Assembly (NCBI GenBank): GCA_018826895.1
Contig: JAHJYA010000127.1
Span: forward strand, 1 to 40,683
Direction of reading: 5' to 3'
Source: Gammaproteobacteria bacterium
Lineage (GTDB): Bacteria; Pseudomonadota; Gammaproteobacteria; Pseudomonadales; Pseudomonadaceae
Length of the DNA: 40,683 bases
Positions 32,902-40,683 of the stretch are shown in pieces (position 1 is the first letter of the stretch; every line of letters starts with the position of its first letter). The notes under the pieces were generated by a model. That model was not told the origin of the DNA, made no database searches, and saw only the letters and a program-made list of their open reading frames with translations. Position numbers and translations under genes: made by a program.

Positions 32902-33984
32902 TCAACGCAGTTTCAGGGTGGCAAGGCCGATCAGCACCAGAATCACGGTGATGATCCAGAAGCGCACGATCACGCGCGGCTCGGGCCAGCCTTTGAGTTC
33001 AAAGTGGTGATGGATCGGCGCCATACGGAACACGCGCTTGCCGGTCAGCTTGAAGCTGGCGACCTGAATGATCACCGACAGGGTTTCCACCACGAAGATG
33101 CCGCCCATGATGAACAGCACGATTTCCTGCCGCACGATCACCGCGATGGTGCCCAGCGCGGCGCCCAGCGCCAGCGCGCCGACGTCACCCATGAACACCT
33201 GCGCGGGGTAGGTGTTGAACCACAGAAAGCCCAGGCCGGCACCGATCAGCGCGCCACAGAACACGATCAGTTCACCGGCGCCTGGCACATAAGGGATCAG
33301 CAGGTACTGGGAGAAATTCACGTTGCCCGACAGGTAGCAGAAAATCCCCAGGGCGCCACCGACCATCACGGTAGGCAGAATCGCCAGGCCGTCGAGGCCG
33401 TCGGTCAGGTTGACCGCGTTGCTCGAGCCGACGATGACGAAATAGGTCAGCACCACGAAACCGATGCCCAGCGGAATGCTGACATCCTTGAGCAGCGGCA
33501 CGATCAGGGTGGTTTCCACCGGGCTCTGCGCAGTCATATAAAGGAAGATCGCCGCGCCCAGGCCGAATACCGACTGCCAGAAATACTTCCAGCGGCTGGG
33601 CAGGCCCTTGGAGTTCTTCTCGATCACCTTGCGGTAGTCATCGACCCAGCCAATGGCACCGAACAGCAGGGTCACGCCCAGCACCACCCAGACATAACGA
33701 TTGGACAGGTCGGCCCAGAGCAGCGTGCTGACCGCGATGGCCGAGAGAATCAGTGCGCCACCCATGGTCGGCGTGCCTTTCTTCGACAGGTGCGACTGCG
33801 GGCCGTCGTTGCGCACCGACTGGCCGATCTGGCGAATCTGCAGGGTGCGGATCATCCAGGGGCCCAGGCAAAGGGACAGGGCCAGTGCGGTGAGCACACC
33901 AAAGATCCCGCGCAGGGTCAGGTACTGAAAGACCGCGAAGCCCTTGTGGAACTGTTGCAGGTACTCCGCCAGCAGCAGCAGCAT
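32902..33984 (-). CDS. mraY: Phospho-N-acetylmuramoyl-pentapeptide transferase
   Basis: 360 aa, ten transmembrane helices. It transfers phospho-MurNAc-pentapeptide to undecaprenyl phosphate, giving lipid I. Active-site motifs are GWVDDYRKV (Asp pair), [13 protein letters not shown] (catalytic Asp) and the C-terminal MAPIHHHFE loop. KKGTPTMGG is the conserved N-terminal cytoplasmic loop. The ATG directly abuts the murF stop. Confidence 0.98.
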   Translation of the reverse strand: MLLLLAEYLQQFHKGFAVFQYLTLRGIFGVLTALALSLCLGPWMIRTLQIRQIGQSVRNDGPQSHLSKKGTPTMGGALILSAIAVSTLLWADLSNRYVWVVLGVTLLFGAIGWVDDYRKVIEKNSKGLPSRWKYFWQSVFGLGAAIFLYMTAQSPVETTLIVPLLKDVSIPLGIGFVVLTYFVIVGSSNAVNLTDGLDGLAILPTVMVGGALGIFCYLSGNVNFSQYLLIPYVPGAGELIVFCGALIGAGLGFLWFNTYPAQVFMGDVGALALGAALGTIAVIVRQEIVLFIMGGIFVVETLSVIIQVASFKLTGKRVFRMAPIHHHFELKGWPEPRVIVRFWIITVILVLIGLATLKLR

Positions 33985-35364
33985 TTAGTGAATCTCCCCG
34001 GATACGCCACACAAAGCCGCCACGATGTTTTCCATCGCGGCGCTGCGTGAGCCTTTAATTAGAATGGTGGTATCGCCCTGCTCGGCGCCAAGCGCGGCGA
34101 TCAGGCTGGCTTGATCGGCGAAATGCCGGCCATTTTCTCCGAACGCAGCCACGGCATGGGCCATCAGCGGGCCAACGGCATACAGCGCCGAAACCTTGCC
34201 TGCAGCGTAAGCACCCACCTCGCGATGGCTCGCCTCGGCCCAGCGGCCCAGCTCACCCATATCGCCCAGCACCAGAACGGTGCGCTCGGAAAAGCCGGCG
34301 AGTATATCAATGGCGGCACAAATAGACGCGGGGTTAGCGTTGTAACTGTCGTCTATGACGCGTAATCCGCTGCTAGTGAGCTGCGCAACTGCGCGCCCCT
34401 TGACCGGCTGCAGGCGCTCCAGGCCAGCCTTGATGTCGACCAGCGGCACGCAGAGCACATGGGCCGCGGCGGCAGCGGCCAGGGCATTGCTCACATTGTG
34501 TTCGCCCAGCAGGTTCAGCTGGATGCGTGCCTGGCCATCGGCGCAGTGCAGGGTAAAGCTCTGGCAACCACGGGCATCTCGGTCCAGGTCACTGGCATGG
34601 AAGTCGGCGCTCTGGTCATGCCGAGCGAAGGACAAAACACTGCGCTCACCCGCCCGCGTACGCCAGATGGCAAACGCCGGGTCATCCAGATTGAGTACGG
34701 CGACACCGCTTTCACCCAGCCCCTCGATAATCTCGCCTTTGGCCTCGACGATTTTCTCCGGGCCGCCAAACTCGCCAACATGGGCGGTGCCGGCATTGGT
34801 GATGATCGCCACCTGAGGGCGGGTCAGGCCGACGGTATAGGCGATTTCGCCGACGCGCGAGGCACCCAGCTCAATGACCGCCCCTTTATGCTCAGGCCCC
34901 AGTTCCAGCAGGGTCAGCGGCGCGCCGAGGTCGTTATTCAGATTACCGCGGGTGGCGAGCACGGCATCATCCTGCCCGGAGAACGCCGTGCGCAGGATAC
35001 TGGCGAGCATCTCTTTGACCGTAGTCTTGCCGCTGGAGCCGGTAACCGCCGCCAGCGAGCCGCCATAGCACTGACGGTTGAGCGCACCCAGTTGGCCCAG
35101 AGCGACACGCGTATCAGCCACCACCAGCTGCGGCAGGCTCACACCGGCCACCTCACGTTCAACCAACGCGGCGACAGCGCCCTTGGCGGCCACCTCGGCC
35201 AGATAATCATGACCGTCAAAGCGCGGACCGCTGAGGGCGATAAACAACTGCCCAGGCGCGATGGCGCGGCTATCGCTGCTCACGGCGGCAAAGCTGACAT
35301 CGGACCCGGCCACACGGCCATTCAGTGGACCTGCTACCTCGCTCAGACGCATGGCTTTAAGCAT
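33985..35364 (-). CDS. murF: UDP-MurNAc-tripeptide--D-Ala-D-Ala ligase
   Basis: 459 aa Mur ligase adding the D-Ala-D-Ala dipeptide made by DdlB. P-loop TGSSGKTT is at 108-115. Other blocks are RGNLNNDLGAPLTLL, ELGASRVGEI, NAGTAHVGEFG and DDSYNANPAS. The ATG at 35364 has GGGAGG upstream and overlaps the murE stop by 8 bases. The longer in-frame extension to 35643 is an antisense-of-frame artefact within murE. Confidence 0.96.
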   Translation of the reverse strand: MLKAMRLSEVAGPLNGRVAGSDVSFAAVSSDSRAIAPGQLFIALSGPRFDGHDYLAEVAAKGAVAALVEREVAGVSLPQLVVADTRVALGQLGALNRQCYGGSLAAVTGSSGKTTVKEMLASILRTAFSGQDDAVLATRGNLNNDLGAPLTLLELGPEHKGAVIELGASRVGEIAYTVGLTRPQVAIITNAGTAHVGEFGGPEKIVEAKGEIIEGLGESGVAVLNLDDPAFAIWRTRAGERSVLSFARHDQSADFHASDLDRDARGCQSFTLHCADGQARIQLNLLGEHNVSNALAAAAAAHVLCVPLVDIKAGLERLQPVKGRAVAQLTSSGLRVIDDSYNANPASICAAIDILAGFSERTVLVLGDMGELGRWAEASHREVGAYAAGKVSALYAVGPLMAHAVAAFGENGRHFADQASLIAALGAEQGDTTILIKGSRSAAMENIVAALCGVSGEIH

Positions 35365-36819
35365 GGGCGGCCTCCCAGGCGACCAGCGCTTTAGCGGCTT
35401 CATCCAGGTCAGAGAACGGCAGGCGCTCGCCCTGGATTTCCTGGTAATCCTCATGGCCTTTACCGGCCAGCAACACCACGTCGTCGACATCGGCCGCAGC
35501 AACGAGCTGGGCAATCGCCTGACCGCGACCGGCGACAAACTGCACGGCTTCGGGGTGAACGAAACCGCCACGAATATCGTTGAAAATCTGCTCGGAAGTT
35601 TCACTGCGCGGGTTGTCATCGGTGACCACGACAGCGTCGGCATGCTGCTCGACCACGGCAGCCATCAACGCACGCTTGCCACGGTCGCGATCACCACCAC
35701 AGCCAAACAGGCACAGCAAGCGGCCTTTAACGTGCGGACGCAGGGCTTCGAGAACTTTTTCCAGAGCATCCGGGGTATGGGCGTAATCGACCACCACCAG
35801 CGGCTGTTGCACGCCACCCAGGCGCTGCATGCGCCCGACCGGGCCCTGTAGCTTGGGCAGCACCTTGAGTATTTCGTCCAGTGGATAGTCCATGGCCAGC
35901 AAGGCGCCGACCACGGCCAGCAGGTTGCTCAGGTTGAAACGCCCAAGCAGCACGCTGCGCAGACTGCCTTCGCCACGCGGCGTCACCAGGGTGGCGCGTA
36001 CGCCATGCTCGTCGAACTGCGCATCGCGGCAATACAGGTAGGCATTCGGGTCGATCAGGCTGTAGCTGATCAGGCGCGAGTCATGCACCTTCGCGACCAG
36101 ATCACGCCCCGTCTCGTCATCCAGGTTGATCACCCGGCAGCGCAACCCACTCCAGGCGAACAGCTCGGCCTTGGCCGCGCGGTAGGCGTCCATGCTGCCG
36201 TGGTAATCGAGGTGGTCGCGTGACAGGTTGGTGAATACCGCCACGTCAAAGGCCAGCGCAGCCACGCGGCGCTGATGCAAGCCATGGGAGGAAACTTCCA
36301 TGGCCACCGCACGGGCACCGGCATTTTTCAGCTCGGCCAGGGTCGCCTGCACACCGATCGGGTCAGGTGTGGTGTGACGCCCCGCAGCCAGCGCGTTGTA
36401 GAAGCCGTTACCCAGAGTGCCGACGATCCCGCAGGGCTCACCGAGCATGTCCAGGGCCTGGGCCAGTAACTGGCTGACGCTGGTCTTGCCGTTGGTTCCG
36501 GTGATACCGACCAGGTGCAAACCACGGCTCGGTTCGCCATAGAAGCGCCCAGCAATGGCCGACAGACGCGCGCCCAGGCCCTTGACCGGCACCAGCTCGG
36601 CGCTGTCGATGCTCATGTCGAAGGCACCTTCGGCCTCATAGGCCACGGCGGCTGCACCGCGGGCCAGGGCATCGGCGATGTGCAGACGACCGTCCTGCTG
36701 AGTGCCAGGTACGGCCAGAAACAGATCGCCCGGACGCACCTTGCGGCTGTCCAGGGTCAGTTCGCGAATCAGCACGCTACTGGCGGCTTCAGGCAGCAAT
36801 TGATTGAGTGGCATGGGCA

Positions 36820-36820
<1 letters not shown>
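35357..36820 (-). CDS. murE: UDP-MurNAc-L-Ala-D-Glu--meso-diaminopimelate ligase
   Basis: 487 aa. P-loop TGTNGKTS is at 107-114. The DNPR motif (TDDNPRSE, about 401-404) marks specificity for meso-diaminopimelate rather than lysine, as expected for a Gram-negative wall. HTTPDPIGVQ and FTNLSRDHLDYHGSM are further conserved blocks. The ATG at 36820 overlaps the ftsI stop as TGATG. Confidence 0.97.
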
Positions 36821-38857
<2,037 letters not shown>

Positions 38858-38861
<4 letters not shown>

Positions 38862-39799
38862 CGCAACTTCTCCGCGACACGCATGACGGCGCTGCGCGAG
38901 CGCGGGTTGGCCTTGAGCTCGACCTCGGAGGCAAACTGCGGCTTACCAATGAGCTTCAGACGAGGCTGGAAGGCTTCGGGAATGATCGGCAGGTCACGCG
39001 GCAGGGTATCGGCCTCACCCTTGGCATGCCGACGCATAAACTGTTTGACGATGCGGTCTTCCAGCGAGTGGAAGCTGATCACCACCAACCGGCCACCAAC
39101 GGCCAAGGTTTCCAGGGCAGCATCCAGGCCACGCTGCAGGTCACCCAACTCGTTGTTAACGTGAATGCGCAGGCCTTGAAAAGCGCGAGTCGCCGGATTC
39201 TTGCCCTTCTCCCAGGCGGGATTGGCTACGGTGAGCACCTGAGCCAGGTCAGCAGTACGCTCGAACGGCTGCTCTGCGCGGCGCTGCACCACGGCGCGCG
39301 CCATGCGCTTGGCGAAACGCTCCTCACCGTATTCCTTGAATACTCGAGCAATCTCCTCCTCGCTCGCCGTGGCGATAAAGGTCGCCGCACTGACCCCGGC
39401 GTCCGGATTCATGCGCATGTCCAGCGGCCCGTCATGCAGGAAGCTGAAGCCGCGCGCAGCATCATCGAGCTGCGGCGAAGACACGCCCAGATCCAGCAAA
39501 ATACCGCTGACAGCACCGGCCAGGCCGCGGACCGCAACCTCATCGGAAAGTTCCGCAAAACTGCGCTGTACAACGACAAAGCGGCCGTCTTCGGCCGCCA
39601 GCGTAGTCCCTGTCGCGATTGCCAGGGGGTCCTTGTCGAACCCCAGTAGACGCCCATCGGGCCCGAGCCGCTCTAGAATGAGGCGGCTGTGCCCACCACG
39701 GCCAAAGGTACCGTCCAGGTAGCAGCCATCGGGGCGCACGGCGAGTCCGTCGACAGCTTCGTCGAGGAGCACGGTGATATGGCGCAAGCTGCTGGTCAT
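38858..39799 (-). CDS. rsmH: 16S rRNA m4C1402 methyltransferase RsmH (MraW)
   Basis: 313 aa SAM-dependent enzyme that N4-methylates C1402 of 16S rRNA. The SAM-binding motif is [14 protein letters not shown], with [30 protein letters not shown] and [10 protein letters not shown]. The ATG at 39799 gives the length of known pseudomonad RsmH; a GTG two codons upstream (39805) overlaps the mraZ stop as GTGA and is also possible. Confidence 0.96.
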
Positions 39800-39801
39800 G
39801 G

Positions 39802-40257
39802 TCACAGGATCAAGTCACGTAGATCGTCGGACAAAGCACCCGGTTGCTTGATGGCGGCCAGATCGGCATCTGCCACAGCATTCCAAGCGTCCTCATCCCA
39901 CAGTTGAAATTTATTGAGCTGACCGACCAGCATCGCCCGCTTGTCCAGCTTGGCGTATTCACGCAGACGCGGCGGCACCAGGAAACGACCACTGGCATCC
40001 AGCTCCAGGTCCACGGCATTACCGATCAGCAGACGTTGCAGGCGGCGGTTCTCTTCACGGAAGGAAGCCAGCTCTCGCAGCTTGGCTTCGATCAGCTCCC
40101 ACTCGGCAAGGGGATAGACACACAAACAAGGGTCGATCGCATCAATGGTCACTATGAGCTGGCCGGCACAACGCGAAACGAGCTCGTCACGATACCGACT
40201 CGGCATCGCGAGGCGCCCTTTGGCGTCGAGACTGATGGCGTTAGCTCCGCGAAACAC
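39802..40257 (-). CDS. mraZ: Transcriptional regulator MraZ
   Basis: 151 aa. Two AbrB-like swapped-hairpin halves, each with the DxxGR signature (DAKGR 11-15 and DASGR 87-91). MraZ forms rings and represses its own operon in E. coli by binding spaced GTGG/TGGG direct repeats downstream of the promoter. Such repeats are present at 40291-40324. The start is GTG at 40257 with AGGGGAAG upstream, as in other pseudomonads. It is the first gene of the dcw cluster. Confidence 0.97.
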   Translation of the reverse strand: MFRGANAISLDAKGRLAMPSRYRDELVSRCAGQLIVTIDAIDPCLCVYPLAEWELIEAKLRELASFREENRRLQRLLIGNAVDLELDASGRFLVPPRLREYAKLDKRAMLVGQLNKFQLWDEDAWNAVADADLAAIKQPGALSDDLRDLIL

Positions 40258-40290
40258 GTCTGCGCTTCCCCTTAAATTAGCTATCCATGC

Positions 40291-40324
40291 CCAAAAAAAC
40301 CCACTTCATGCCACTTCTTACCAC
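40291..40324 (-). promoter_or_regulatory. MraZ operator: GTGG direct repeats with exact 10-bp period
   Basis: On the minus strand GTGG occurs at 40324-40321, 40314-40311 and 40304-40301, with a weaker TGGGC a further 10 bases on. Successive units are GTGGTAAGAA, GTGGCATGAA and GTGGGTTTTT. One-turn spacing on the same face fits a ring-shaped MraZ oligomer. The repeats lie just downstream of the predicted transcription start and about 35-65 bases before the mraZ start. Confidence 0.8.
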
Positions 40325-40332
40325 CCGCGCAC

Positions 40333-40362
40333 ACTATAGGAACGCGCAGGCCCCACCGTCAA
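40333..40362 (-). promoter_or_regulatory. Sigma-70 promoter of the dcw cluster (Pmra)
   Basis: On the minus strand TTGACG (40357-40362), an 18-base spacer, then TATAGT (40333-40338). Transcription would begin near 40326, immediately before the MraZ repeats. This is the strongest promoter match in the rnpB-mraZ gap. Confidence 0.7.
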
Positions 40363-40384
40363 GGCGCGTCAGAAGGGAAAAACC

Positions 40385-40412
40385 CTTATAGATCGGCGAT
40401 TTAGCGCATCAA
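40385..40412 (-). promoter_or_regulatory. Possible second upstream dcw promoter
   Basis: On the minus strand TTGATG (40407-40412), a 16-base spacer, then TATAAG (40385-40390). It would start about 50 bases upstream of the main predicted promoter. Hexamer matches are fair, the spacer slightly short. Confidence 0.35.
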
Positions 40413-40564
40413 ACCGCAAGTTGAAGCACAACTTACGCAAGAGGGAAAAGACAAAGCTGAGCACAAGCAAAAGCCTGAGCTTCGAACTTAAAGTGATTTA
40501 TGAAGAGTGGAGTTTTTTGTCTTACAGCAAAGCGGGGGATAAACGGTCGCGCGAGGCGGAAGAA
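40413..40564. other. AT-richer spacer between rnpB and the dcw promoters
   Basis: No gene is seen. The stretch is richer in A and T than the flanking coding DNA. I found no convincing Rho-independent terminator for rnpB, which is read leftward into it: T-rich minus-strand runs exist but lack a strong preceding stem. An UP-like A/T region for the mraZ promoters is conceivable. Confidence 0.3.
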
Positions 40565-40683
40565 AGGTGGAGAGTCGATCTGTAAGCCGGGTTCTGTCGA
40601 GGACAGTCATTCCTCTACGACGTACATCACTGCACGCCTTTAGCAACCTACCCGGTTCCAGCGCGGGCCACGCCAATGGAACC
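40565..40683 (-). ncRNA. rnpB: RNase P RNA, 3' part (cut by window edge)
   Basis: Read on the minus strand, the sequence has the universal 3' portion of bacterial class A RNase P RNA: GGAACCGGGTAGG, GAATGACTGTCC, then CGACAGAACCCGGCTTA. It ends ATCGACTCTCCACC, which in pseudomonads pairs with the 5' end (P1 helix). The 3' end near 40565 is estimated. rnpB upstream of mraZ is the arrangement I know from P. aeruginosa. The 5' two thirds lie beyond the window. Confidence 0.95.

Noticed and set aside
40488..40676. 62-aa minus-strand open frame at the right edge
   Set aside because: It lies mostly within the RNase P RNA gene.

Overview
The window is a stretch of Pseudomonas-type chromosome. It is GC-rich, and the proteins and gene order (yajQ, a REC-GGDEF regulator, panE, a sensor kinase, a Nudix-ThiE fusion, a GST, argJ, secA, an M23 peptidase, dciA, lpxC, then ftsZ back to mraZ and rnpB) closely resemble what I know of the P. 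aeruginosa PA4393-PA4421 region. Differences argue for another Pseudomonas species: chemoreceptor and DUF481 genes on the left, and extra auxin-efflux-carrier and RluA-family genes. Almost everything is core genome. No phage, integron, CRISPR array, tRNA gene or intact insertion sequence was seen; the only mobile-looking item is a 189-bp MITE-like element.

Layout. Positions 1-2500 hold the end of one chemoreceptor gene and a complete second one (amino-acid-type dCache sensor, apparent sigma-28/FliA promoter). Their 3' ends and terminators are near-copies of each other. Positions 2514-4640 hold two tandem DUF481 outer-membrane protein genes on the minus strand. Then come a divergent alkyltransferase-like protein gene and ampG. 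Positions 6756-8394 hold an MscS-type channel gene and yajQ, separated by the MITE. From 8546 to 13070 a plus-strand operon encodes a REC-GGDEF regulator with a degenerate active site, PanE, a PAS sensor kinase and a PduO-type cobalamin adenosyltransferase.

Positions 13081-17949 (minus strand) carry an RluA-type pseudouridine synthase, an AEC transporter, a Nudix-ThiE fusion, a GST and argJ. secA, an M23 peptidase gene and (plus strand) dciA follow. From 22456 to 40257 lies a complete division and cell wall (dcw) cluster on the minus strand, transcribed from right to left: mraZ, rsmH, ftsL, ftsI, murE, murF, mraY, murD, ftsW, murG, murC, ddlB, ftsQ, ftsA, ftsZ, lpxC. Most neighbours overlap by 1-11 bases or lie within a few bases. 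The right edge cuts into rnpB.

How it fits together. The dcw cluster makes the soluble and lipid-linked peptidoglycan precursors and the septal ring. Its first gene, mraZ, sits behind a sigma-70-like promoter followed by GTGG repeats at an exact 10-bp period, which fits MraZ autoregulation. lpxC adds lipid A synthesis, AmpG recycles muropeptides, and secA exports envelope proteins. The 8.4-13 kb region looks like a signalling locus: a GGDEF protein with a dead catalytic motif but an RxxD inhibitory-site motif is divergent from yajQ, a family with reported c-di-GMP binding. I did not find a convincing new multi-gene system. The best leads are this possible c-di-GMP pair, the MraZ operator, the intergenic elements and the duplicated chemoreceptor tail.
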